From positions 434,001-498,000 of the forward strand of contig JAEPQB010000002.1 of assembly GCA_017640725.1 (NCBI GenBank): 64,000 nucleotides of DNA, read 5' to 3'. Shown here piece after piece: positions 1-8,832 of the stretch. The stretch is from Kordiimonadaceae bacterium. Its GTDB lineage: Bacteria > Pseudomonadota > Alphaproteobacteria > Sphingomonadales > Kordiimonadaceae. A program made the translations under genes and the position numbers. Under the pieces are notes generated by a model. It saw nothing but the letters and a program-made list of their open reading frames with translations, was not told the DNA's origin and searched no databases. Positions within the stretch are counted from its first letter, which is position 1. Each line of letters opens with the position of its first letter.

Positions 1-389
1 ATGTTTCTGACCGCAAGTTCCAGCACCTCGGCATTACCAGTAAGTTCTACCGCGGTCGCCTGGGGCGTACCGCTCAGCTTGCCCATGACAATCGGCGCCA
101 GAGGGTCGCTATAAAGAAAATCGACAATTTCGTTGAGCCGAGACCTCTCCCGCGTCAGCCAGGGGTCATCCCCGTCATAGCGCTTGTTCACTATCGCCAT
201 GTAGCTGTCGTAAAAATCCTTGATGACAGCCGCCAGCAAGCCCGCTTTGGAGTTGAAATAATGGTAGGCGAGCCCTTCAGACACACCGGCTTTCTTCGCA
301 ACATCATTCATTTCAAAATCACCCTTGCCCTCACGCAAGCAGGCTTTCGCCGCCTCCAGAATTCCAGGTGATGCATTTTTGCGCGCCAT
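1..389 (-). CDS. TetR/AcrR family transcriptional regulator (3' end outside window)
   Basis: The gene runs off the left edge; 129 codons are visible from the ATG at 387-389 and no stop is reached. The N-terminal 50 residues form a TetR helix-turn-helix: ILEAAKACLREG leads in, DVAKKAGVSEGLAYHYF is the recognition region, and NSKAGLLAAV follows. It is transcribed divergently from the PhyH-like dioxygenase at 500. A perfect 11-bp-arm palindrome lies between them at 458-480, so it probably represses that gene and perhaps itself. The effector is unknown; a lipid or acyl ligand would suit the target. The family call is firm, the target is inferred from position. Confidence 0.9.
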   Translation of the reverse strand, partial: MARKNASPGILEAAKACLREGKGDFEMNDVAKKAGVSEGLAYHYFNSKAGLLAAVIKDFYDSYMAIVNKRYDGDDPWLTRERSRLNEIVDFLYSDPLAPIVMGKLSGTPQATAVELTGNAEVLELAVRN

Positions 390-457
390 ACGGCTTCTCT
401 CAGAACTTTGGGCTGTTTTGAATACCGGAATCTTCTTGCCATAAATTGTGGCATCTG

Positions 458-480
458 TAAATTGAGTTGAACTCAATTTA
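458..480. promoter_or_regulatory. Perfect inverted repeat, probable TetR operator
   Basis: Arms taaattgagtt (458-468) and aactcaattta (470-480) are exact reverse complements around one base (469). The site ends 19 bases before the ATG of the PhyH-like gene and 69 bases upstream of the divergent TetR start. Length and symmetry are typical of TetR operators. Binding by the flanking TetR is inferred. Confidence 0.8.
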
Positions 481-499
481 ATAAACCAACAGGTGTGCC

Positions 500-1390
500 A
501 TGGAACTACCCAAGCCGCAAATAGACCAAGAAGCCTTGAAGCCCTGGCTGCAAGGGCGCGCGTTTGACGATTGGTATGCCGAGTATGATGACAAAGGCTA
601 TGTGGTCTTTGAGGGCATCATGCCTGAGGATGACGTTGACGCCGTGCGCGGTGCGCTCACGCCGCATTTTACAAAACCGGGCCGCAACGACTTTGAAGGC
701 TTCAAGTCAAACCGCGTCTATGCGCTCCTGTCTAAAGCCCCGGAGGTGTTCGCCCCAATGGCCAGCCATCCGCTTGCGATGGCGTTTGTTGAGCGTGAAC
801 TGGGCACAAGCTGCCTGTTGTCAGCCATGCTCGCCATCAACCTGCACCCCGGCGAGAGTGTGCAGGACTGGCATATCGATGACAATCACATCAACGTCCC
901 ATTGCCGCGGCCACCCTTTGGGGTCAGCACTTTCTGGACGATTGACGCCATGACGGACGATAACGGCGCAACCGAGATCATTCCCGGCAGCCATAAATGG
1001 ACGCAGGCGCAGTTTGATGATGTTGGGGGCGTTGACCAAGAAGCCATCATGCATGCCGAAGGACGGGACATGAATATCGACCCTAAGCCGCGCGCGGATG
1101 CCATTAAAGCGACGATGCCTGCTGGCAGCTTGATGGTGGCAAAAAGCACATTGATGCACCGGGGCGGCGCTAACAAATCAGATGCGTCCCGTTTGATTGT
1201 TACGCCACAATATTGCGCCGGTTGGTCGCGGCAGCTCGAAAATATGGTGCTGACCATGAGCAAGGAAAAAGCAGCGGCCCTGCCAAAACGTGTTCAGGAA
1301 CTCATGGGCTATTCGATCCACGGCATGTTCATGGGCTATGCGGACGGCGAACACCCGGCCAAAGTGCTCAGGGCCGCAGCAGCCGGTTAA
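500..1390 (+). CDS. Phytanoyl-CoA dioxygenase (PhyH) family protein
   Basis: This is a 296-residue Fe(II)/2-oxoglutarate-dependent oxygenase of the PhyH family, predicted cytoplasmic. The facial triad is visible: His125 and Asp127 in DWHIDDNH, and His220 in LMHRGGANKS. Arg231 fits the 2-oxoglutarate carboxylate ligand. IIPGSH near 160-165 is also typical of the family. Such enzymes hydroxylate fatty acyl-CoA, quinone-like or small-molecule substrates, and the substrate here cannot be read. The ATG at 500 follows the TetR-type palindrome at 458-480, so expression is probably derepressed by a ligand. The 3' end overlaps the convergent TetR gene at 1368 by 23 bases. Confidence 0.88.
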   Translation: MELPKPQIDQEALKPWLQGRAFDDWYAEYDDKGYVVFEGIMPEDDVDAVRGALTPHFTKPGRNDFEGFKSNRVYALLSKAPEVFAPMASHPLAMAFVERELGTSCLLSAMLAINLHPGESVQDWHIDDNHINVPLPRPPFGVSTFWTIDAMTDDNGATEIIPGSHKWTQAQFDDVGGVDQEAIMHAEGRDMNIDPKPRADAIKATMPAGSLMVAKSTLMHRGGANKSDASRLIVTPQYCAGWSRQLENMVLTMSKEKAAALPKRVQELMGYSIHGMFMGYADGEHPAKVLRAAAAG

Positions 1391-1961
1391 CTGCGTCTGC
1401 CGCCATGTCTGCGAGCCTGGTCGGCTTCATGTCATTGCCGTAACCAATGCGGCCAGCGACACCATCAACAATCGACAACACAAGCAATGTGAGCGTCTCT
1501 GCACTTTCGTGGCTGGTAATGCTGCCACCGGCCTGCCCGCGCATGACAGTTTCTTGGATGGCTTGCTTCAATTCGTCATCCGATTGTGTGAACTTGGCTT
1601 GCATGGTCGGATTGCGGCCGGCTTCTGCAATCAGTTCGGCATAAAGCTGGGCTTCTTCAACAGTGGTTTCAGCGACCATCGCACGTGTCCCCTCAACAAG
1701 GGCTGTCAAGGCGTTGCTCTCGCTTCTAAGATAGGCAGCAAGCTCCGCCACATCTTCGCGCTCCCACTCTGCCATGCCTTCAATTATTGCGTCTTTTGAG
1801 GGGAAATAATTGTAAACCGCACCGGCGCTCAAGCCTGCTTCTTTGCAGATAGCGCGCATGCTGGCGGCATGGAAGCCGTCGCGCACAAAACAGGTGGCAG
1901 CGGCTTCCAGAATTTCGCGTTTGCGTTTGGCTTCAAGCTTATCGTCTTTGGTGCGCGGCAC
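1368..1961 (-). CDS. TetR/AcrR family transcriptional regulator
   Basis: A 197-residue protein with a TetR DNA-binding domain in the first 60 residues (REILEAAATCFVRDG, then ICKEAGLSAGAVYNYFPSKDAIIEG) and a helical ligand-binding C-terminus ending in a YcdC/TetR_C-like segment. It starts 3 bases after the stop of the sterol desaturase-like gene, so the two form a translationally coupled operon. The likely operator is the AACGAA/TTCGTT palindrome at 2915-2928 ahead of the operon, which would make it autoregulated. The effector is unknown. Confidence 0.9.
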   Translation of the reverse strand: MPRTKDDKLEAKRKREILEAAATCFVRDGFHAASMRAICKEAGLSAGAVYNYFPSKDAIIEGMAEWEREDVAELAAYLRSESNALTALVEGTRAMVAETTVEEAQLYAELIAEAGRNPTMQAKFTQSDDELKQAIQETVMRGQAGGSITSHESAETLTLLVLSIVDGVAGRIGYGNDMKPTRLADMAADAVNRLLRP

Positions 1962-1964
1962 AGC

Positions 1965-2864
1965 CTATCCTTCTTGTCTCGCTATTTGCTGGGCGGCCTT
2001 CGGTTTGGGCGCCTCTGGTTCCCAGCCCGGGTGCGCGAAGGCGAACTTCCATGCCTCTCGCCAGGTTTTTGCCCGCCACACGTCCCGCAGGATCGCGACA
2101 TACTCATGGAAGTTGAGCACAAAGGGGTTGATGCTTTCAACCGGCTTGGTGATGCCAAATTTCACTGGCGCTTTTTCTTCTTGATACGTGCCGAACATAT
2201 GGTCCCATATCATCAGAACACCACCATAGTTTTTGTCCAGATACTCCGGGTTACTGCCATGGTGCACCCGGTGCGCGGACGGTGTGTTGATGATTTTGTC
2301 GAGCACACCAAGTTTGCCAATCTTTTGCGTATGTATCCAGGTCTGGTAGGTGGCGTTCGCGGCCACGGCAATTAATGTCACCACAGGGTCAAAGCCGATA
2401 ATCAGCATCGGGATCAGGAACAACCACTCGAACAACAGCTCAATCCAGTTCAGGCGGAAAGCGGTTGTCAGGTCAAATTCTGGCGACGAGTGGTGGGTTA
2501 CATGATAAGCCCAGAAAAACCGCACTTCATGCTCGGTTCTGTGCATCCAGTAATAGAGAAAATCACCAAGGAGCAACGCAGCTGCCCATGTGAGCGGCGT
2601 CATTTCAATCTCAAAAAGCGCAAAGGGCGCGATGAAATAATACGCCGCGAACAGCACAACCGCACCCACAAAATAGCCGGCAAGCTCGCCTCCCACAGCC
2701 ACCATGAGGTTGGCCAGGCTTTCGCTAAACCGGCGGCCGGTTTTAAGTGCCACGTCCACAAGCGCCTCAACAGCCGCAAGGCCGATAAACGTCAAGCCGA
2801 TCCATTCCATTGCTACAAACCAACTGTCATGTTTGGCGAGCGTCGCTTCAATCATTTCAAACAT
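1965..2864 (-). CDS. Sterol desaturase / fatty acid hydroxylase superfamily protein
   Basis: A 299-residue integral membrane di-iron oxygenase. Three histidine clusters mark the active site: HRTEH, HVTHH and HRVHHG, embedded among four or more hydrophobic helices (about residues 20-40, 45-80, 85-105 and 140-165). Members hydroxylate or desaturate sterols, alkanes, fatty acids or ether lipids at the cytoplasmic membrane face. The ATG at 2862-2864 opens a two-gene operon with the downstream TetR gene, and a palindromic operator lies about 50 bases upstream. The particular lipid substrate cannot be told from sequence. Confidence 0.9.
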   Translation of the reverse strand: MFEMIEATLAKHDSWFVAMEWIGLTFIGLAAVEALVDVALKTGRRFSESLANLMVAVGGELAGYFVGAVVLFAAYYFIAPFALFEIEMTPLTWAAALLLGDFLYYWMHRTEHEVRFFWAYHVTHHSSPEFDLTTAFRLNWIELLFEWLFLIPMLIIGFDPVVTLIAVAANATYQTWIHTQKIGKLGVLDKIINTPSAHRVHHGSNPEYLDKNYGGVLMIWDHMFGTYQEEKAPVKFGITKPVESINPFVLNFHEYVAILRDVWRAKTWREAWKFAFAHPGWEPEAPKPKAAQQIARQEG

Positions 2865-2914
2865 TATTCATTCCTATCCTTCGCTCCCGTATCCCGGGCT
2901 TGATGGGTATATAG

Positions 2915-2928
2915 AACGAACGTTCGTT
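2915..2928. promoter_or_regulatory. Palindrome AACGAACGTTCGTT, probable TetR operator
   Basis: A perfect 14-bp inverted repeat lies 51 bases upstream of the desaturase-like start. The GAACG/CGTTC half-site type is common for TetR regulators of fatty-acid genes. Because the operon carries its own tetR (1368-1961), an autoregulatory operator is the simplest reading. Confidence 0.75.
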
Positions 2929-3105
2929 TTTTCAATAGAAAAAGTAATATTCCCGTCCGGTCAGCAACGGCGACCGTTGCGTAGCAAGCATTTGATGGTT
3001 GCACTCGGTTTTATTGCGTCAATAATGCTGGACAGTTCGTAGGTATGAACAACAACTAAAAATAAACGACCAAAAAATGACCAACGACTAAGAGGAAACA
3101 AAACC

Positions 3106-4236
3106 ATGGCTATCAAAGCCCTCATCAGTGGAACATTATTATTTTTAAGTTCCGTCATCACAACCGCCGCCTTCGCAGCAGCAGACTATAAAACCGACGG
3201 TTTCTCGTTCGTGTCAGACGGCAACGTGCTGGATGGCATCATCAGCCGCCCGGTTGCGGGCGACGCAGCCTCCATCCTTATCCTGGTTCACAGCTACGGT
3301 CCCACCAATGTGGTTGCGGGCGACCGACACAAGGACATCCGCTCCCGTTTTGCCGCCAAGGGCATTTCTGTTGTGGTGTGGGACAAACCCGGCTGCGGCA
3401 ACAGCGAGGGTGCGTTTGATATCAACCAACCGATCGAAAGCAGCGCCATCGAGATTGTTGAGGCCGTTGCTGCGCTCAAAGCATCTGGCGAGCCCGGATC
3501 AGAGCAAATTGGCCTGATTGGTTTCAGCCGCGGCGGTTGGATCGCACCGGTGGCGATCAGCAAACGCCCGGACATCAGCTTCTGGATATCCGTGAGCGGC
3601 ACAGACACCTTTGAAAACTGGGGCTATCTCTTGCGGTCCAATATGGCGCTTGAAGGCTACTCGCCGTCAGACGTCAACATCGTCTATAACGAATGGATCA
3701 ACGGCAACCTCATTTTCAATGAAGGTGGCAGTTACCAGCAATATGTGAGCGCAACAAAGAACTTCCGCCGGAATGCCTTTGTGCAAAAAATCACCGGCCA
3801 AACTTATGTGGAGCACACACCCGGCACGCCTGAATATGCCACCGCCCGCGAGGAGTATGTGGCCGCCCAGCTCGATCACAGATCAAAAGGCATTTCCTAC
3901 GACGATGAGACCGGCCTGCCGATTGTCGTGCGCGACTTCGACAAAGTGCTGAGTGCGATCTCTGGCCCCGTGCTGGCGATTTTTGGCGACAATGACAAGC
4001 ATGTTAACTGGCGCACCACAAAGGCACTCTATGAGCGCACGCTTGGGGCTAGAACCCCGTCCAACCTCACAGTAAAAGTCTTTGAAGGTGCAGACCATAG
4101 CCTTCGCATGGGCAAAACCGGTGGGTTCTTCGAACCGCACAGCCGGGAGTATTGGGATATCCCCTATGCTGACGGCTATTATGAAACGATGATCGAGTTT
4201 GTCTGCGCCAACAGCTTTTGCGCGCCTTCCCGCTAA
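3106..4236 (+). CDS. Secreted alpha/beta hydrolase
   Basis: A 376-residue exported serine hydrolase. The first 24 residues form a Sec signal peptide ending near AAFA. The alpha/beta fold shows LVHSYGP (oxyanion strand), the GFSRGGW nucleophile elbow around residues 141-147, a candidate acid in IFGDNDKH and the catalytic histidine in GADHSLR. The sequence around 180-280 is a long insertion or cap domain. It resembles periplasmic dienelactone-hydrolase or peptidase-like hydrolases; the substrate is unknown. It stands alone between the desaturase operon and a convergent gene. Confidence 0.85.
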   Translation: MAIKALISGTLLFLSSVITTAAFAAADYKTDGFSFVSDGNVLDGIISRPVAGDAASILILVHSYGPTNVVAGDRHKDIRSRFAAKGISVVVWDKPGCGNSEGAFDINQPIESSAIEIVEAVAALKASGEPGSEQIGLIGFSRGGWIAPVAISKRPDISFWISVSGTDTFENWGYLLRSNMALEGYSPSDVNIVYNEWINGNLIFNEGGSYQQYVSATKNFRRNAFVQKITGQTYVEHTPGTPEYATAREEYVAAQLDHRSKGISYDDETGLPIVVRDFDKVLSAISGPVLAIFGDNDKHVNWRTTKALYERTLGARTPSNLTVKVFEGADHSLRMGKTGGFFEPHSREYWDIPYADGYYETMIEFVCANSFCAPSR

Positions 4237-4253
4237 CCAACGTTTAACACGGT

Positions 4254-4838
4254 TTAATGCTCGGCACCCTCGCTTGCTTTGTCCCAGGCGGGCGGTGGCG
4301 GCGCGATCGGCTTGGTTAGGTCAAAGCTCACCATAAAGTCGCGGCCACCGGGCCGCGTCAGGCGGTAGTTGAACATGCCGCCCGCCACAGACATCTGCCA
4401 TGTGTTTTGAACCGAGGCATTGAGCCCTTCGCGCTCAAAGAGGGCAATGCTCGCGGCGTCCACCGGGAAGTTGACTTCCGTGTCCCCTGCTGCGCCGTCA
4501 GGCGCCATGCTCATGCCGCCGTACCACGTAACAGCGTCTTCGCTGCCATCCGCGTGCCGGTGGTCATGCTTCAGCCGCAGGCCGCCTTCCATGCGGGTGA
4601 TCACCCAAATGCGGCTAAGGTCATCATTGAACGCCAGCGGCACGCGAACTTCCGTGGCGCTGCAGTCGCGCACATGCATCACAAGGGTGGCGGCGCGCCA
4701 GGGGTCATCATCTGCACCGCGCGAAACTGTGCCCGCAAACGCCTTACCGCAATTGGCCTGCAAGGTTTCAAACATGCCCTCTGCAGACGCCCCCACAGCC
4801 ATCAGGCCGGAAATCAATAATCCCAATACCGCGCGCAT
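4254..4838 (-). CDS. Uncharacterised secreted protein
   Basis: I place the start at the ATG at 4836-4838, which has a strong AGGAGG-type ribosome site in acaggagggc and opens a clean signal peptide (MRAVLGLLISGLMAVGASA). A longer reading upstream would bury this signal. The 194-residue product is periplasmic or secreted. It has conserved-looking blocks (LQANCGKAFAG, LKHDHRHADGSED, TWYGGMSM, NFPVDAAS) that I associate with an uncharacterised proteobacterial family having a His/Asp-rich segment, possibly metal-binding. Function is unknown. The C-terminus carries a PPPP stretch. Confidence 0.75.
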   Translation of the reverse strand: MRAVLGLLISGLMAVGASAEGMFETLQANCGKAFAGTVSRGADDDPWRAATLVMHVRDCSATEVRVPLAFNDDLSRIWVITRMEGGLRLKHDHRHADGSEDAVTWYGGMSMAPDGAAGDTEVNFPVDAASIALFEREGLNASVQNTWQMSVAGGMFNYRLTRPGGRDFMVSFDLTKPIAPPPPAWDKASEGAEH

Positions 4839-4990
4839 ATGCCCTCCTGTCGCTTGCGCCAACCCTAAAAAGCCGATTGCCAATTCACAAGCGAAACGAA
4901 ACCAGCACCTGTACATTTCATCTCGTTGATCATGGACTAAACTTCCGCTAAAATTGCATTTCAACGCCATGGGTTGCAGGGGAGGCAAAA

Positions 4991-5353
4991 TTGACGATCA
5001 AAGCAGATCCATACATCACCATATCGCGTGCAGCCATCACACTGGCCTTGGTTGCGGGTTCGATATTCAGCGTCTATCTGGCGTACCTATTGTTCATCAA
5101 AGGCGTGGGCCAAGGGACAGACGAACTGCAAGTAGACATATGGGGCCTCAGCATCTCACCCGGCAGCATCGGCACTGCTTTTCTGGCGATTGCAATTGTG
5201 TTCATTTTTGCGTCAGTAAAAACCAAGCCTGTGTTCAGCTACAAAACGCAGGAAACGCCGCCAGAAAAGACCAAGAAGCGTGGTGGCGGCGGCGGTGGTG
5301 TAGGCCCAGGTCGTCAAACCAGCGTGGCCATGGGTCCGGTCAAAGACGTCTAA
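4991..5353 (+). CDS. Small two-helix membrane protein
   Basis: A 120-residue protein with a TTG start, supported by GGGGAGG 7 bases upstream. Two hydrophobic segments (about residues 12-36 and 58-77) flank a short polar loop. The C-terminal tail is cytoplasmic-looking: basic, with PPEKTKKR followed by six glycines. It is transcribed divergently from the secreted protein at 4254-4838. I do not recognise the family. Confidence 0.65.
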   Translation: MTIKADPYITISRAAITLALVAGSIFSVYLAYLLFIKGVGQGTDELQVDIWGLSISPGSIGTAFLAIAIVFIFASVKTKPVFSYKTQETPPEKTKKRGGGGGGVGPGRQTSVAMGPVKDV

Positions 5354-5436
5354 ACTAAAAGTCGCTGCCTGAAACACCGTTGCTCAGCCCCCTGGCTTGC
5401 CCCTATGCTGCACGTCGGGACCAGGGGAGACTTTGC

Positions 5437-7188
5437 ATGAAAAAGCTGCTGCTTGCGGGCGCGGTACTTGTTGTTACGTACATTAGTGTCAGCCTTTGGC
5501 TCGCGCCCCCGAGCGCACCACAGCAAATGATCTTCCACGGCGGACCGATCGTGACGATGGAAGACGCCGCGCCGTCAGCAGAAGCCATCATAATTGAGGA
5601 CGGCATCATCACCGGCATCGGCAGCCTCGCGGACCTGCAGGCACAGTCACCATCCGCAAGCCTCTATAACCTTGAGGGCAACACCCTGATGCCCGGCCTC
5701 ATTGAGCCGCACAGCCACCCCATTGCCGCCGCGCAGTTTGCCGCCACCATTGATGTTAGCGGCTTTACCCACACCAGCCGCGCTGAGGTTATTCAAGCGC
5801 TGAAAGACAATGTGGACGATACGCCCACCCCGTGGGCGCTGGCGTTCGGCTGGGACCCGGTGATGGTCAATGACCTTGAGGCGCCAACACTTGCGGAACT
5901 GGATGCCATCGCGCCCGAAAAACCGCTGCTGATCCTCACGCAGATGATGCATGACGCTTACGCAAACTCAGCCGCGCTGGCGGCAGCCGGTATTACGTCA
6001 GACACACCCAACCCGACCGCGGGTGAGTTTGTGAAGGATGCGAGCGGGCAACTGACTGGCACCATCCGCGAAGTGGGCGCAATTAATGTGCTGTTTGCCG
6101 CCATGCCCCCTGCCCCAGCGGGCGCCAATGACCTTTTGTTGAACCTGTTCATGGCCGAGTATGCCCGCGCCGGATACACGACCGTGGGGGTAATGGGCCC
6201 TGTGGGCAATGACGCTGACCCTATCGGTCTATTGAAGCGCCGCAGCGGAACGGGCGCGCCGATCCAGACCATGGTCTATGCCCTGCCCGGCCAGTTGGCG
6301 GCAGAAAGCACGCCGGAGGGCAGAGGCGGCACCGCACCGGTGGTGGGGGTCAAATTCTGGATGGATGGCAGCCCCTATGCGGGCGGTGCGGCCTCGACAG
6401 AACCGTATGAAGTCAACGCGCTGACAACTGAGCGCCTGCACCTGAAACCCGGCCATATCGGCGCGGTGATGATCCCGGAGGATGAGTTTACCCGGAACTT
6501 CACGGAGTTTCACACCCGCGGCTTCCAGATCGCGACCCATGTGCAAGGCGAAGAAGCGGTGGAGCGAGTTTTGGATGTGGCGGAACGCGTGCTGGCAGAC
6601 CACCCGCGTGCTGACCACCGCCACCGGTTGGAGCATAATGCGCTTATCAGGCCAGATCAGCTGGCGCGCGCGCACCGGCTTGGTTTCACCACCAGCTTTT
6701 TCATCGACCATATTCGGTTTTACGGCGACAAGCTGCCCTTGCTGTTTGGCGCGGAGCGCACCGCCCGCTATATGCCCATCGGCACAGCCCTTGAGGCCGG
6801 GCACACGGTGACAATCCATGCGGACCACCCGGCAACGCCCATTGGGCCGCTGCGGTCCTTAACGACACTCCTGAAGCGCTCACCCAACAATGGTGGCGAT
6901 GCTATTGGGCCGGAGCAGATCCTCAGCCGCACCGATGCGCTGAAGGCCATGACCCTCAATGCCGCCTGGCAATTGGGGCTAGAGGACACGCGCGGCAGTC
7001 TGAAAGTTGGCAAGCAAGCGGATTTGTTGGTGCTATCACAGAACCTGATGACTGTGCCAGTGGATCAAATTGAAGCAACTCAGGTAATCGGCACCTGGAT
7101 CAACGGCCAGCCGGTCGATACCCGCCAAACCACCCGCACAAATGCGAGCCTTTTGTGGGATGTGCTGATGGGGATGACCGGCCTCTAG
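5437..7188 (+). CDS. Amidohydrolase family protein (YtcJ-like)
   Basis: A 583-residue metal-dependent hydrolase. The ATG at 5437 follows AGGGGAGA and opens a signal peptide or membrane anchor (KKLLLAGAVLVVTYISVSLWL), so the enzyme is probably exported. Metal-site blocks are EPHSHP (HxH) near residue 100, FWMDGSPY, ATHVQGE, HRLEHNAL and TIHADHPATP. This order fits amidohydrolase-3 enzymes such as YtcJ, which hydrolyse amides or formamides. The C-terminal KVGKQADLLVLSQ strand closes the composite beta domain. The substrate is unknown. Confidence 0.85.
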   Translation: MKKLLLAGAVLVVTYISVSLWLAPPSAPQQMIFHGGPIVTMEDAAPSAEAIIIEDGIITGIGSLADLQAQSPSASLYNLEGNTLMPGLIEPHSHPIAAAQFAATIDVSGFTHTSRAEVIQALKDNVDDTPTPWALAFGWDPVMVNDLEAPTLAELDAIAPEKPLLILTQMMHDAYANSAALAAAGITSDTPNPTAGEFVKDASGQLTGTIREVGAINVLFAAMPPAPAGANDLLLNLFMAEYARAGYTTVGVMGPVGNDADPIGLLKRRSGTGAPIQTMVYALPGQLAAESTPEGRGGTAPVVGVKFWMDGSPYAGGAASTEPYEVNALTTERLHLKPGHIGAVMIPEDEFTRNFTEFHTRGFQIATHVQGEEAVERVLDVAERVLADHPRADHRHRLEHNALIRPDQLARAHRLGFTTSFFIDHIRFYGDKLPLLFGAERTARYMPIGTALEAGHTVTIHADHPATPIGPLRSLTTLLKRSPNNGGDAIGPEQILSRTDALKAMTLNAAWQLGLEDTRGSLKVGKQADLLVLSQNLMTVPVDQIEATQVIGTWINGQPVDTRQTTRTNASLLWDVLMGMTGL

Positions 7189-7224
7189 TAGATAGAGAAG
7201 CGCAACTGCAGTTGAGCCTCGCCC

Positions 7225-8007
7225 TTATTCCGCAACGATCGCTTGCTGAAGAAATCTGTAAACACTTTGATTGTAAGGGAAATGAACCGCTTTGCTCTCT
7301 GTGTTGATATCATAACACTTGTAGCGCCGCATTTGTGGAATCACTAAATCCATCAAAAAGCCTGTTCGTGTTTGCCAGTTGAGAAAAATAGATTTTACTG
7401 CCCCATCCGCCCTGTCAACGAGTTCAAAGTGCTCCACGCTTCTAACTTGGCGAGGAAACAATATTGAGCCAGATCCATGGTACTCTGACAGGCCTTGGCC
7501 GCTGCGCAGCTCAAATTGTGGGTCCGCGAAAGATGTCTGATCAGTGTAGCAAAGATTTTGTTCCTTAGCGTTCGCTGCCAGCACTTTGGCCACCCTTTTT
7601 CGGTCATTCTCAAGCCGTACCTGAAACTCAGAATCACACGCTGCAGGGTCTGCGCTGAGAGAAGCGTTAGTCCAATACACCAGACGATCGTGCTCGCCGA
7701 TATACTTCACATGCATTAGGGATGGATGTGCTAGAACTTTGGCAGTAGAGACGCCCAAAATGCTAAAAGCTAGCTTATCAGTTTTGACGGGTTCAAGTTG
7801 CACAACACCACCATAAAAACGGCAGTATGTTTGGAGACCAAAATAAACATACAGCTCATGGGCGAATGGAGCGATGCAGAGCATTCCAGTCAATACAGTC
7901 CGCTTTAGATCAGATATACCGGGCTTGTTAGCAAAAAGGCCCTTGCCAACGAGAAGCATCGAATAAACCCAAGCTGCGGAAACACCCAAGAACAGGAAAA
8001 ATGCCAA
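7225..8007 (-). CDS. Uncharacterised membrane-associated protein
   Basis: A 260-residue protein that I do not recognise. The N-terminus has one to two hydrophobic helices (about 2-20 and 36-55), followed by a soluble domain with several cysteines (C62, C124, C152, C232). The start is uncertain: a TTG at 8005-8007 sits downstream of a GGGGGG run, and no ATG is available in frame. The coding sequence is visibly less GC-rich than neighbours, like the gene at 9756, hinting at later acquisition. It lies 26 bases downstream of the TetR gene on the same strand and may be cotranscribed. Confidence 0.6.
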   Translation of the reverse strand: MAFFLFLGVSAAWVYSMLLVGKGLFANKPGISDLKRTVLTGMLCIAPFAHELYVYFGLQTYCRFYGGVVQLEPVKTDKLAFSILGVSTAKVLAHPSLMHVKYIGEHDRLVYWTNASLSADPAACDSEFQVRLENDRKRVAKVLAANAKEQNLCYTDQTSFADPQFELRSGQGLSEYHGSGSILFPRQVRSVEHFELVDRADGAVKSIFLNWQTRTGFLMDLVIPQMRRYKCYDINTESKAVHFPYNQSVYRFLQQAIVAE

Positions 8008-8033
8008 CGTTCTCGCCCCCCCAAAATTGTGTT

Positions 8034-8684
8034 CTAAAACAATCTCGCTGCGAACCAGTCGCGGAAGTCTTTGGTGGCTTCTGTGCCCGTTAAGCCAATC
8101 AGTTCCGCCAGATTCGGCCCGGCGATGCCGTCGCCCACCGCTGTGGTTGCGACCAGATAGATGATGAACCTTGCGTGGCGCTCTGCTACCTCGTCTTTCA
8201 CCACCATGTCACCGGCGGCGGCTTTGATCGCCATCACCACACCGGTCTGAATGCGCTCAAACGACGTGCGCAGGGTTTGCTCCGCGCCCGAAAGGTCCCC
8301 GCCCCTGAGCATGGTCCAGGCCAGCAGGCGCGCGTGCCCGTCGTCCGACAGCACCTCAAAAACACGGAACAGCACCGTATGGTCTTCAGGGAAGACGCGG
8401 TCATCACGCGCGTCGCGTGTTTCCATCACCGCCAGAATGTCAGAGAGAAGTTCTTCAACCATTTGCTCGGCCAGCGACACACGCAGGTCTTCCGCGCTGC
8501 CGAAGTGATGCAGGATGGTGGAGTGGGTCACGCCCGCAATGGCGGCGATTTCCTTAATCTGCAGCCCTTCAGGCCCCACGGCTTTCAGCCGGGATTTTGC
8601 CGCACGCAAAATCAGCGCGCGCGCCTCCTCGGGGCTGCGGCGAATGCGTTTTTTGGGCGCCTCTGCAGTACTCACGTTTACCAA
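8034..8684 (-). CDS. TetR/AcrR family transcriptional regulator
   Basis: A 216-residue regulator whose helix-turn-helix spans about residues 20-65 (ILRAAKSRLKAVG, IAAIAGVTHSTILHHFGSAEDL). A TTG at 8682-8684 with GAGGG upstream is the best start; a GTG at 8675 is the alternative. It is divergent from the first coq4-like gene (8833). The 148-bp intergenic region carries two 15-bp direct repeats and an inverted repeat. The same direct-repeat motif recurs ahead of the second coq4-like gene at 17.4 kb, so this TetR could control both. That link is inferred. Confidence 0.88.
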   Translation of the reverse strand: MVNVSTAEAPKKRIRRSPEEARALILRAAKSRLKAVGPEGLQIKEIAAIAGVTHSTILHHFGSAEDLRVSLAEQMVEELLSDILAVMETRDARDDRVFPEDHTVLFRVFEVLSDDGHARLLAWTMLRGGDLSGAEQTLRTSFERIQTGVVMAIKAAAGDMVVKDEVAERHARFIIYLVATTAVGDGIAGPNLAELIGLTGTEATKDFRDWFAARLF

Positions 8685-8715
8685 GTCTTCATTCCCTCTT
8701 CGTAAAGATAGTTGG

Positions 8716-8752
8716 CCTATCGATATTTTTGTTCGGCCCTATTGATATTTTT
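8716..8752. promoter_or_regulatory. Tandem 15-bp direct repeat upstream of coq4-like gene 1
   Basis: cctatcgatattttt (8716-8730) and cctattgatattttt (8738-8752) differ at one base and are spaced 22 bp start to start. Near copies occur as a pair, 33 bp apart, upstream of the second coq4-like gene. Both periods are multiples of 11 bp, as expected for a protein binding the same helix face. The binding protein is unknown. Confidence 0.6.
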
Positions 8753-8790
8753 ATCGTTAAGGCGTATGTTATAAACAGTAATGTTGATAA

Positions 8791-8808
8791 CTATTGTACC
8801 AACAATAG
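8791..8808. promoter_or_regulatory. Inverted repeat ctattgt-N4-acaatag
   Basis: Perfect 7-bp arms (8791-8797 and 8802-8808) around acca, 24 bases before the ATG of coq4-like gene 1. It is a plausible operator for the divergent TetR or for a second regulator. Confidence 0.5.
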
Positions 8809-8832
8809 GTTAGCTGACGCAAGGACGGCAAG

